This document shows, one piece after another, positions 1-7,537 of a DNA stretch of 33,073 nucleotides. Made by a program: the position numbers and the translations under genes. Within the stretch, counting starts at the first letter, position 1. The number at the start of each line of letters is the position of its first letter. Location: contig JANMOP010000091.1 of the NCBI GenBank assembly GCA_031369365.1, positions 1 to 33,073 on the forward strand, given 5' to 3'. The notes under the pieces are model-generated. The model was given only the letters and a program-made list of their open reading frames with translations. It was not told the DNA's origin and made no database searches. The DNA is from Methylotenera_A sp031369365 (GTDB lineage Bacteria > Pseudomonadota > Gammaproteobacteria > Burkholderiales > Methylophilaceae).

Positions 1-765
1 ATGTCAGTAACTATGCGTCAAATGCTTGAGGCCGGTGTTCACTTTGGCCACCAAACCCGTTATTGGAACCCGAAAATGGCAGAGTACATTTTTGGTGATC
101 GTAACAAAATTCATATTGTAAACCTTGAAAAAACACTGCCACTTTTTGAAGACGCGCTTAAATATACGCGCACGTTGGCGGCTAACAAGGGTCGCATTTT
201 ATTTGTAGGTACTAAACGTCAAGCGCGCGATATCATGAAAGAAGAAGCCGTGCGTGCTGGTTGTGCTTATGTAAACCATCGTTGGTTGGGCGGTATGCTC
301 ACTAACTTTAAAACAGTAAAACAATCAATCAAACGTTTACACGATTTTGATGCAATGCTACTAGACGGAAGTTTAGAAAAATTCGGCAAAAAAGAAGCGT
401 TAGGTTACAAACGTGAGATTGAAAAATTAGAACGTTCTATTGGCGGCATTAAAGAGATGGGTGGCTTGCCAGATGCCATTTTCATTGTTGACGTTGGTCA
501 TGAAAGCGGCGCGATTACTGAAGCGGCTAAACTAGGCATTCCAGTAATTGGCATTGTGGATACGAATAACTCACCAGACGGTGTGGCTTATGTGATTCCA
601 GGCAATGATGACTCTAGCCGTGCAATTCGCTTATATGCACGTGGTATCGCTGATGCGGTGTTAGATGGCCGCGCCAACGCGCTGACTGAATTGGTTAAAT
701 CTGCTAAAGAAGACGTTATATCTACTACTGTAGCAGAAGCGCCAGCTGAAGTTGCAGCTGAGTAA
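1..765 (+). CDS. rpsB: 30S ribosomal protein S2
   Basis: Small-subunit ribosomal protein S2, which binds late in 30S assembly and helps dock protein S1. The 254-residue protein opens with the family signature MRQMLEAGVHFGHQTRYWNP and continues with NKIHIVNLEKT and the HRWLGGMLTN block near residue 95. PDAIFIVDVGHE and the GIVDTN segment follow. The length is normal for proteobacterial S2, with an alanine/glutamate-rich tail. The ATG is the first base of the window, so its promoter and ribosome-binding site lie outside. It is followed by a terminator-like hairpin and then tsf, the classical rpsB-tsf operon. Confidence 0.98.
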   Translation: MSVTMRQMLEAGVHFGHQTRYWNPKMAEYIFGDRNKIHIVNLEKTLPLFEDALKYTRTLAANKGRILFVGTKRQARDIMKEEAVRAGCAYVNHRWLGGMLTNFKTVKQSIKRLHDFDAMLLDGSLEKFGKKEALGYKREIEKLERSIGGIKEMGGLPDAIFIVDVGHESGAITEAAKLGIPVIGIVDTNNSPDGVAYVIPGNDDSSRAIRLYARGIADAVLDGRANALTELVKSAKEDVISTTVAEAPAEVAAE

Positions 766-776
766 TTCATTTAAGT

Positions 777-801
777 AAAAAGGGGCTTTCAGCCCCTTTT
801 T
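777..801 (+). terminator. Attenuator/terminator hairpin between rpsB and tsf
   Basis: A perfect 11-bp stem (777-787 pairing with 791-801) with a 3-base loop, GC-rich in the middle and ending in five T residues. This is the form of a Rho-independent terminator. Placed between two genes of one operon, it probably acts as a partial terminator that lowers tsf relative to rpsB expression; that role is inferred. Confidence 0.85.
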
Positions 802-834
802 CTATTTTAAAATTATACGTTTTAGGAGCTAAAA

Positions 835-1710
835 ATGGCTGAAATCACGGCAAGCATGGTAAAAGAATTACGCGATCGTACCGACGCACCAATGATGGAT
901 TGCAAAAAAGCACTCACCGAAGCTGAAGGCGACATGACGCGCGGCGAAGAAATTTTACGTGTACGTTTTGGCAACAGAGCCAGTAAAGCTGCAGGCCGCG
1001 TGGCTGCAGAAGGTACAGTGGGTATTTCAATTAGCGCTGATGGTAAAACAGGCGCGATGATTGAAGTGAACAGTGAGACAGATTTTTGTGCAAAAAATGA
1101 AGACTTTTTGAAATTTGTAAACGAGTTAGCTGGCATTGTGGCTACCAGTAACGCGGCAGATATTACAGCCGTGAACGAGCTGCCTATGCGTGACGCTACG
1201 GTTGAAGAAACCCGCGCTCAATTGGTGGGGAAAATTGGCGAAAACATCACGCCACGAAGATTTGTGCGCCCAGCGGTGCAAGGAAAATTGGCCAGTTATG
1301 TACACGGCAGCAAAATCGGCGTATTGGTCGATTTGGTAGGCGGCGACGACACGCTTGCTAAAGATATTGCCATGCACATTGCCGCTGCAAAGCCTAAATC
1401 ACTAGATGCTTCTGGCATTTCACAAGATTTAATTGATACGGAACGCCGCGTAGCGATTGAAAAAGCCAAAGAAGCAGGCAAACCAGAAGCAATGTTAGAA
1501 AAAATTGCTGATGGCACTGTGCAAAAGTTTTTAAAAGAAGTGACTTTGCTAAGCCAAGTATTTGTTAAAGATGATAAATTTACCATTGAATCTTTATTGA
1601 AATCTAAAAACGCCTCAGTTGCTTCATTCACCATGTTTACGGTGGGTGAGGGCATTGAAAAAGCAGTGGTGGATTATGCTGCTGAAGTAGCTGCTGCTGC
1701 TAAGGTGTAA
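835..1710 (+). CDS. tsf: Translation elongation factor Ts
   Basis: Guanine-nucleotide exchange factor that recycles EF-Tu from the GDP to the GTP form. The 291-residue protein has the N-terminal UBA-like helix (MVKELRDRTDAPMMDCKKAL), the TDF.AKNE EF-Tu contact region near residue 80 (here TDFCAKNEDF) and C-terminal dimerisation segments ending in alanine-rich sequence. A strong AGGAG lies at 822-826, fixing the ATG. It follows rpsB across a terminator-like hairpin and is followed by a long palindromic repeat and a strong terminator, so the rpsB-tsf unit seems to end here. Confidence 0.98.
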   Translation: MAEITASMVKELRDRTDAPMMDCKKALTEAEGDMTRGEEILRVRFGNRASKAAGRVAAEGTVGISISADGKTGAMIEVNSETDFCAKNEDFLKFVNELAGIVATSNAADITAVNELPMRDATVEETRAQLVGKIGENITPRRFVRPAVQGKLASYVHGSKIGVLVDLVGGDDTLAKDIAMHIAAAKPKSLDASGISQDLIDTERRVAIEKAKEAGKPEAMLEKIADGTVQKFLKEVTLLSQVFVKDDKFTIESLLKSKNASVASFTMFTVGEGIEKAVVDYAAEVAAAAKV

Positions 1711-1832
1711 AAACCTGCTACGCAATTCTTCTGCTGCGTTGTGCGGTACTCAAAATCCTCATGTACGCCGTGTACATTCCGGTTTTTCCGTTCCGTACGC
1801 CTTGCATAAGAACCGCTCGCTAGGTTTTTTTA
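1709..1832 (+). repeat. Long imperfect palindromic repeat after tsf
   Basis: An imperfect inverted repeat of about 120 bp fills most of the space after tsf. The ends match as AAAAACCT...TTCTT at 1709-1730 against the complement of AAGAAC...AGGTTTTTT at 1808-1831. The centre is a small hairpin, ATGTAC-gcc-GTGTACAT, at 1771-1787. It begins on the tsf stop codon. It does not code. It looks like a dispersed intergenic palindrome; copy number elsewhere in the genome cannot be seen from here. Confidence 0.6.
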
Positions 1833-1859
1833 AACTAATTAGTGAATTTTAAAAAAATG

Positions 1860-1890
1860 TGGGTTTAGTTAAAAACTAGACCCATTTTTT
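1860..1890 (+). terminator. Rho-independent terminator after tsf
   Basis: Stem TGGGTTTAGTT at 1860-1870 pairs with AACTAGACCCA at 1874-1884 with one mismatch and a 3-base loop. Six T residues (1885-1890) follow directly and A residues precede it. It closes the rpsB-tsf unit and separates it from pyrH. A TATAAT hexamer at 1903-1908 just downstream may belong to a pyrH promoter, but no good -35 box stands in front of it. Confidence 0.85.
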
Positions 1891-1978
1891 CGCCTAGACT
1901 TCTATAATTTGGCTTAAAAACCGAGCAAAAACGCCTAGTTTGTGATTAAATAAGCAAACTTTAATTGTTAGGAAAAAT

Positions 1979-2692
1979 ATGGCAAAACCCGCCTTTAAGC
2001 GCATTTTACTTAAACTCTCTGGCGAGGCATTGATGGGCGATGACGCCTATGGCATTAACCGCGATACGATTAGCAATATCGTCGAACAAATTAAAGAAAT
2101 TGTGGATTTAGGTGTGGAAGTGGCAGTGGTGATTGGCGGTGGCAATATCTTTCGCGGTGTAGCACCTGCTGCAGAGGGAATGGATCGCGCTACAGCAGAT
2201 TATATGGGTATGTTGGCGACAGTCATGAATGCGCTCGCACTGCAAGATGCAATGCGCCATATTGGCATAGAAGCACGCGTACAGAGCGCGCTGGGTATAG
2301 AGTTTGTGGAATCATACGTGCGCGCCAAAGCCTTGCGCGCACTTGAAAAAGGCCGTGTAGTGATTTTTGGCGCGGGTACTGGAAACCCGTTTTTTACAAC
2401 CGATACCGCAGCCGCCTTACGCGGCACGGAGATTAACGCGGAAATTGTGCTAAAAGCAACCAAAGTAGAGGGTATCTACAGCGCAGATCCAAAAAAAGAC
2501 AGCAACGCCACCTTATACGAAACGGTATCATTTGATGAAGCGATAGCCAAAAAACTACAAGTGATGGATGCAACCGCTTTTACACTTTGCCGTGATCAAA
2601 AATTACCAATTGCAGTATTTAATATTTTTAAACCAGGCGCACTAAAACGCGTCATCCTTGGCGAAAAAGAAGGTACTCGAGTAGTGATTTAA
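1979..2692 (+). CDS. pyrH: UMP kinase
   Basis: Phosphorylates UMP to UDP using ATP, a step in pyrimidine nucleotide synthesis, as a cytosolic hexamer of the amino-acid-kinase fold. The 237-residue sequence has the KLSGEALMG phosphate-binding start, the VVIGGGNIFRG glycine loop near residue 52, the ATADYMGMLATVMNALALQ helix and the GTGNPFFTTDTAAALR segment near residue 140. Length is normal. An AGG lies about 6 bases before the ATG. It stands at the head of the pyrH-frr-uppS-cdsA-dxr-rseP-bamA run, after a terminator, so it probably has its own promoter. Confidence 0.98.
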   Translation: MAKPAFKRILLKLSGEALMGDDAYGINRDTISNIVEQIKEIVDLGVEVAVVIGGGNIFRGVAPAAEGMDRATADYMGMLATVMNALALQDAMRHIGIEARVQSALGIEFVESYVRAKALRALEKGRVVIFGAGTGNPFFTTDTAAALRGTEINAEIVLKATKVEGIYSADPKKDSNATLYETVSFDEAIAKKLQVMDATAFTLCRDQKLPIAVFNIFKPGALKRVILGEKEGTRVVI

Positions 2693-2745
2693 GAAAAAGT
2701 AGTAATCTAAGCAGAGTAGTAATTAGAAAATAGCAGGAGAAAGTA

Positions 2746-3303
2746 ATGTTAGAAGACTTAAAAAAAACCGCAGATCTAAAAATGCAAAAATCGTTAGAAT
2801 CACTTAAAAATGATTTGGCAAAAGTGCGTACTGGCCGCGCCCATATTGGCCTGCTAGACCATGTGATGGTGGAATATTATGGATCAATGGTGGCAGTAAA
2901 CCAAGTAGCGAACCTGAATTTAAGCGATTCGCGCACGATCAATGTACAACCATACGAAAAAAATATGATTGGCAAGGTAGAAAAAGCTATTCGTGATTGC
3001 GATTTGGGCTTAAACCCAGCTACCAATGGCGATTTAATTCGCGTACCAATGCCTATGTTGACTGAAGAACGCCGCCGTGATTTAACCAAAATAGTGCGTG
3101 TTGAGGGTGAAGGTGCAAAGGTGGCTATTCGTAACGTACGCCGTGACGCTAACGATACGCTTAAAAAACTTCTCAAAGACAAAGAAATTTCTGAAGATGA
3201 CGAGCGTCGCGTGCAAGATGATGTGCAAAAAATGACGGACAAAGCCGTTATTGAAGTAGATAGATTGCTGCAAGTTAAAGAAATTGATTTAATGGCAGTA
3301 TGA
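2746..3303 (+). CDS. frr: Ribosome recycling factor
   Basis: Splits the post-termination ribosome together with EF-G. The 185-residue length is exactly typical. Visible signatures are the N-terminal helix MLEDLKKTADLKMQKSLESL, the KVRTGRAHIGLLDHV segment, the INVQPYEKNMIGKVEKAI block and the RVPMPMLTEERRRDLTKIV motif. An AGGAG stands at 2733-2737, just before the ATG. Its stop overlaps the first possible start of uppS (ATGA at 3300-3303), which suggests translational coupling. Confidence 0.98.
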   Translation: MLEDLKKTADLKMQKSLESLKNDLAKVRTGRAHIGLLDHVMVEYYGSMVAVNQVANLNLSDSRTINVQPYEKNMIGKVEKAIRDCDLGLNPATNGDLIRVPMPMLTEERRRDLTKIVRVEGEGAKVAIRNVRRDANDTLKKLLKDKEISEDDERRVQDDVQKMTDKAVIEVDRLLQVKEIDLMAV

Positions 3304-4088
3304 TTTTAAAGGGTTATTCATTGGGTTTATTTACTAGTTCTACACAAACAATTCCAACTTCGGCCGAGATTCCAAATCACATTGCAGTGATTATGGATGG
3401 CAATGGACGTTGGGCTAGAAAGCGCTTCCTACCTCGCGTTGCTGGCCACAAGCGTGGCGTAGAAACGGTGCGCAATTTAGTCAAGCAGTGCGCAAAACTC
3501 AATGTAAAATTCCTCACGCTATTTGCCTTTAGCAGCGAAAATTGGCGGCGCCCTGATGATGAAGTCACGTTTTTAATGGGCTTATTTATGGATGCATTAA
3601 AGCGTGAAGTCACTAAGTTGCATGAAAATAACATTCGTCTCATTTTAATAGGCGACCGAAGTCGGCTTAGTGTAGAGCTAATCGCTAAAATAGAGGCTTC
3701 AGAAGAACTTACTGCAAATAATACTGGCTTAACTTTAACTATTGCTGCCAATTACGGTGGGCGTTGGGATATTTTACAGGCGACTAATCGCATGATTACC
3801 GCCAACGCCAATAAAAAGAAACTTTATACTGAAGATGACTTAACGCCATATTTAGCCATGCATTATGCAGCCGAACCTGATTTATTCATTCGCACAGGCG
3901 GCGAAAAGCGGGTAAGTAATTTTTTACTTTGGCAATTGGCTTATACAGAATTTTATTTTACAGATACACTTTGGCCAGATTTTGATGCTGAGGCTTTTCA
4001 AGCGGCCATTGAATCCTATCAACAACGCGAACGCCGTTTTGGCCGCACTAGTGAACAATTGTCTGACGAGCAACTTTCTCATAAATAA
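3300..4088 (+). CDS. uppS: Undecaprenyl diphosphate synthase (cis-prenyltransferase)
   Basis: Makes the C55 undecaprenyl diphosphate carrier for peptidoglycan and LPS by adding isopentenyl units to farnesyl diphosphate. The signature HIAVIMDGNGRWARKR is present with the catalytic aspartate at D33, followed by GHKRGVETVRN, TLFAFSSENWRRP and, near the C terminus, PDLFIRTGGE and SNFLLWQLAYTEFYFTD. The start is uncertain. The ATG at 3300 overlaps the frr stop but has no clear ribosome-binding site, while an in-frame TTG at 3321 lies 7 bases after AAAGGG (3308-3313). Either choice keeps all catalytic residues. Next comes cdsA in the same direction. Confidence 0.96.
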   Translation: MILKGYSLGLFTSSTQTIPTSAEIPNHIAVIMDGNGRWARKRFLPRVAGHKRGVETVRNLVKQCAKLNVKFLTLFAFSSENWRRPDDEVTFLMGLFMDALKREVTKLHENNIRLILIGDRSRLSVELIAKIEASEELTANNTGLTLTIAANYGGRWDILQATNRMITANANKKKLYTEDDLTPYLAMHYAAEPDLFIRTGGEKRVSNFLLWQLAYTEFYFTDTLWPDFDAEAFQAAIESYQQRERRFGRTSEQLSDEQLSHK

Positions 4089-4125
4089 TTATGATGTTTA
4101 ACTTTTTTCATGCTTAGCCTATCCT

Positions 4126-4947
4126 ATGCTTAAGACTCGCATCATTACCGCGCTGATATTAATTGCCGCTTTCACCCCTGCGCTGTTTTTGTTGTCTAAT
4201 ACCTATTGGGCGCTGGCAATGCTGGTGCTCTCGTTAATGGCCTTGTATGAGTGGGCGAACATGATTAAGCTATCACCAACACAGCGTAATATTTACTTAG
4301 TTGTCGCTGCATTTGCGGGCTTGATAGTCGTGTTTTTAACTGAAAAATTCGGTTTACATGCGCTCTTTTTCAATTCTATATTAGTATTTTTTGCGGCTGC
4401 ATTATTCTGGGTATTAATCGTACCATTTTGGCTTAAAACAAAGTGTGTTATTAGCAATAAATGGGTGATGGCCGCGCTAGGTTTAGTATTAATAGTACCG
4501 CTTTGGTTAGCGTTAATTTGTGCCAAAAGTGCAGACCCCTGGCTACTGCTAGCGCTATTAGCGACAATTTGGATAGCTGATAGCGCAGCTTATTTTGCAG
4601 GTAAACACTTTGGCAAGCACAAGCTAGCGCCTAATATTAGCCCAGGCAAAACATGGGAGGGCGTTTGTGGCGCATTGCTAGGCGCCAGCTTGTTTGCAGC
4701 TATTTTATTGCTTGGATTTGATCTTTATAATGTAGTGCTATTTCCACTGCTATGGAGTGTGACTGTTTTAGGCGTGATTGGCGATTTGTTTGAATCGATG
4801 ATGAAACGCCAAGCCAATATTAAAGATAGCGGTGATCTATTGCCTGGCCATGGCGGCATCTTAGATCGTATTGACGGCATTATTCCAAGTTTGCCGATTG
4901 CCATTTTAATGATTTACGCTTATCACTACTTTAAGACGATCTCCTAA
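4126..4947 (+). CDS. cdsA: Phosphatidate cytidylyltransferase (CDP-diglyceride synthase)
   Basis: Inner-membrane enzyme that makes CDP-diacylglycerol from phosphatidic acid and CTP, the branch point for all membrane phospholipids. The 273-residue protein is almost wholly hydrophobic, with about eight membrane segments. It carries the family block SPGKTWEGVCGALLGA near residue 175 and the C-terminal signature GDLFESMMKRQANIKDSG followed by LPGHGGILDRIDG, which holds the conserved aspartates. Length is normal. It lies 37 bases after uppS and one base before dxr. Confidence 0.97.
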   Translation: MLKTRIITALILIAAFTPALFLLSNTYWALAMLVLSLMALYEWANMIKLSPTQRNIYLVVAAFAGLIVVFLTEKFGLHALFFNSILVFFAAALFWVLIVPFWLKTKCVISNKWVMAALGLVLIVPLWLALICAKSADPWLLLALLATIWIADSAAYFAGKHFGKHKLAPNISPGKTWEGVCGALLGASLFAAILLLGFDLYNVVLFPLLWSVTVLGVIGDLFESMMKRQANIKDSGDLLPGHGGILDRIDGIIPSLPIAILMIYAYHYFKTIS

Positions 4948-4948
4948 A

Positions 4949-6163
4949 GTGCAAAACGTCACCATTTTAGGCAGCACTGGTACTATAGGCTTGCAAACTT
5001 TAGATGTAATTGCCCGCCATGCTAATGAATACAAGGTGTTTGCACTTGCGGCTAACTCCAATGTGGATTCACTATTTAAACAATGCCTTCAATTTAAACC
5101 AGAAATCGCGGTGCTATTAAACGAGAAAGCCGCCGTTGATTTACGCGCAAAACTTAAATCGCACCAGTGTCTAACGAAAGTCATCTCTGGCATGGCAGGT
5201 TTAGAGCAGGTTTCTGGCGACGCACAAGTCGATATTGTGATGGCTGCTATTGTTGGCGCGGCTGGCCTTAGGCCTGCCATGGCGGCGGCGCGCACAGGTA
5301 AACGTATTTTGCTTGCCAACAAAGAAACACTGGTGATGGCTGGCAGCTTGTTCATGCAAGCGGTGAAAGACGGTGGCGCGACTTTGTTGCCGATTGACAG
5401 CGAGCATAATGCAATATTTCAGGTAATGCCTCCAGCAAGCGCTAATTACTTGGTTACTGGCGATATTGATAAAATTGGTGTTAAAAAAATCATTCTCACC
5501 GCTTCTGGTGGGCCGTTTAGAAAATATACGCAAGAGCAATTAGAAAGCGTCACGCCAGAGCTGGCACTAAAACATCCCAATTGGGTAATGGGCGCAAAAA
5601 TCACCATCGATTCTGCCACCCTGATGAATAAAGGCTTAGAAGTCATCGAGGCGCATTGGCTATTTAATGCGAAACCTAGCCAAATTGAAGTGGTCGTACA
5701 TCCACAAAGCATTATTCATTCAATGGTGGAATATATTGATGGTAGCATTTTAGCGCAGCTGGGCAACCCCGATATGCGTACACCGATTGCTTACGCGCTG
5801 GGTTACCCTAAGCGTATTGCATCGGGCGTTGCATCGCTTAATTTGCTAGAAATCGCCAAGCTGGAGTTTGAAGCACCTGATGTTAAACGCTTCCCTTGCT
5901 TGCAATTGGCCTACGATGCACTGGAAGCGGGCGGCAGCGCACCAGCCATACTCAATGCGGTTAACGAGCTGGCAGTGGCGGCATTTTTGAGCAATCAAAT
6001 TCACTTTTTAGATATTGCTACGATAATTGAAAAAGCGTTAAATAAAATGGTATCTGCCCCTGTTACTTCTTTAGAGCAGCTTATCGCTGTGGATGAAGCG
6101 GCGAGAAAATTTGCCCGCGCGAACATGATAAATACCAATGCCAAGCGAGTAATGACAGCATGA
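4949..6163 (+). CDS. dxr: 1-deoxy-D-xylulose 5-phosphate reductoisomerase
   Basis: Second step of the MEP isoprenoid pathway: NADPH-dependent conversion of DXP to MEP. The 404-residue protein opens with the nucleotide-binding TILGSTGTIGLQTLDV, has the ANKETLVMAG motif near residue 123, the metal-binding DSEHNAIFQ at about 150 and the downstream SGGPF and SATLMNKGLEVIEAHWLF blocks. The start is a GTG at 4949, one base after the cdsA stop codon, which suggests coupling. Its stop overlaps the rseP start (ATGA). It supplies the precursor used by uppS two genes upstream. Confidence 0.98.
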   Translation: MQNVTILGSTGTIGLQTLDVIARHANEYKVFALAANSNVDSLFKQCLQFKPEIAVLLNEKAAVDLRAKLKSHQCLTKVISGMAGLEQVSGDAQVDIVMAAIVGAAGLRPAMAAARTGKRILLANKETLVMAGSLFMQAVKDGGATLLPIDSEHNAIFQVMPPASANYLVTGDIDKIGVKKIILTASGGPFRKYTQEQLESVTPELALKHPNWVMGAKITIDSATLMNKGLEVIEAHWLFNAKPSQIEVVVHPQSIIHSMVEYIDGSILAQLGNPDMRTPIAYALGYPKRIASGVASLNLLEIAKLEFEAPDVKRFPCLQLAYDALEAGGSAPAILNAVNELAVAAFLSNQIHFLDIATIIEKALNKMVSAPVTSLEQLIAVDEAARKFARANMINTNAKRVMTA

Positions 6164-7533
6164 TGACCATACTTGCATTTATTATCACGATTGGTTTGTT
6201 GGTCACCATTCACGAATACGGTCATTTTCAAGTGGCGCGCTGGTGTAATGTTAAAGTGCTGCGCTTTTCAATTGGTTTTGGCAAGCCACTTTGGCAAAAA
6301 ACCTTTGGCAAAGATAAAACAGAGTTTGTGCTAGCGGCGATTCCATTGGGTGGCTTTGTTAAAATGCTGGATGAGCGTGAGCAGCAAACTGAAGAAAACC
6401 CAGTGCCGCAATCCGAAGCAGATTTAAAACGCGCATTCAATCGACAAAGCGTGTGGAAGCGTATTGCGATTGTATTGGCAGGGCCAGTAGCCAACTTATT
6501 GTTAGCGATTGTGTTGTATTGGGGCTTGTTTATGCTGGGCGTAACGGGTATGCGCCCCATTGTTGGTGTGGTTGCAGATAATAGCTTAGCCGCACAAGCC
6601 AGTTTACAATCGGGTGAAATTATTCAAAAAATAGCGGGCAAGCCAGTATCTACTTGGCAAGAGGCGCGATGGTTAATATTAGAAGAATCACTCGAAAATA
6701 AAACGGTAGAGATTGAAGCGGTTAATAACAACAATGAGTTACTGCAACACACGCTTAGTTTTGAGGGTATTAATAACGATGCCGAAATTGATATACTTAA
6801 AAAAATCGGTTTGGATGTATTTAAACCAAATATCCCTGCAGTCATTGGCGAGATATTGCCCAATAGTGTAGCAGAAAAAGCGCGTTTTATGCCTAATGAT
6901 AAAATTTTGCAGATTGACAATGTTGTAACCGACGACTGGGAGCAGGTAGTTAATATCATCAAACTAAGCCCCAATAAAAAACTGCAATTTGAAATAAAAC
7001 GCGGACAAAAAATAGTGCGAATAACCGCAACACCAGAAGCCATTAAAGAAAATAAACTAACCATAGGCAGAATGGGCGCAGGCGTAAAGCTAGATAAAAA
7101 TGAGCTGGATAAGTTATTGATAACACTAAATTATTCTCCATTACTAAGTTTACAAAAAGCCATTGCTAAAACTTGGGATACTTCAATATTTAGCCTTAAA
7201 ATGCTCGGCAAAATGGTGACTGGGCAAGTTTCTTTAAAGGGCATTAGCGGCCCCGTAACGATTGCGACTTTTGCTGGCGAGAGTGCCAATTTGGGTTTAA
7301 AAACGTTTTTAGGCTTTTTGGCGCTGGTCAGTATTAGCATTGGCGTACTTAACCTTTTGCCAATTCCTGTGTTAGATGGCGGCCATTTGATGTATTATAT
7401 GGTTGAAATATTAAAGGGTTCACCAGTATCAGAGCAAGCGATGCTGGCTGGGCAAAAAATAGGTTTTGTTTTATTAGGTTTGCTCATGACGATTGCATTA
7501 TTTAACGATTTCAATAGATTAATTACGGGTTAG
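6160..7533 (+). CDS. rseP: Intramembrane site-2 zinc protease
   Basis: Membrane metalloprotease of the site-2 family. In E. coli it cleaves the anti-sigma factor RseA in the envelope stress response and clears leftover signal peptides. The 457-residue protein starts with a membrane helix carrying HEYGH (H18, E19, H22), the zinc-binding HExxH motif. Two PDZ-like stretches follow at about 115-310, and a C-terminal membrane part carries LPIPVLDGGH, the second zinc-binding block. It overlaps the dxr stop by four bases and lies directly before bamA, the standard arrangement. Confidence 0.97.
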   Translation: MMTILAFIITIGLLVTIHEYGHFQVARWCNVKVLRFSIGFGKPLWQKTFGKDKTEFVLAAIPLGGFVKMLDEREQQTEENPVPQSEADLKRAFNRQSVWKRIAIVLAGPVANLLLAIVLYWGLFMLGVTGMRPIVGVVADNSLAAQASLQSGEIIQKIAGKPVSTWQEARWLILEESLENKTVEIEAVNNNNELLQHTLSFEGINNDAEIDILKKIGLDVFKPNIPAVIGEILPNSVAEKARFMPNDKILQIDNVVTDDWEQVVNIIKLSPNKKLQFEIKRGQKIVRITATPEAIKENKLTIGRMGAGVKLDKNELDKLLITLNYSPLLSLQKAIAKTWDTSIFSLKMLGKMVTGQVSLKGISGPVTIATFAGESANLGLKTFLGFLALVSISIGVLNLLPIPVLDGGHLMYYMVEILKGSPVSEQAMLAGQKIGFVLLGLLMTIALFNDFNRLITG

Positions 7534-7537
7534 TAAT

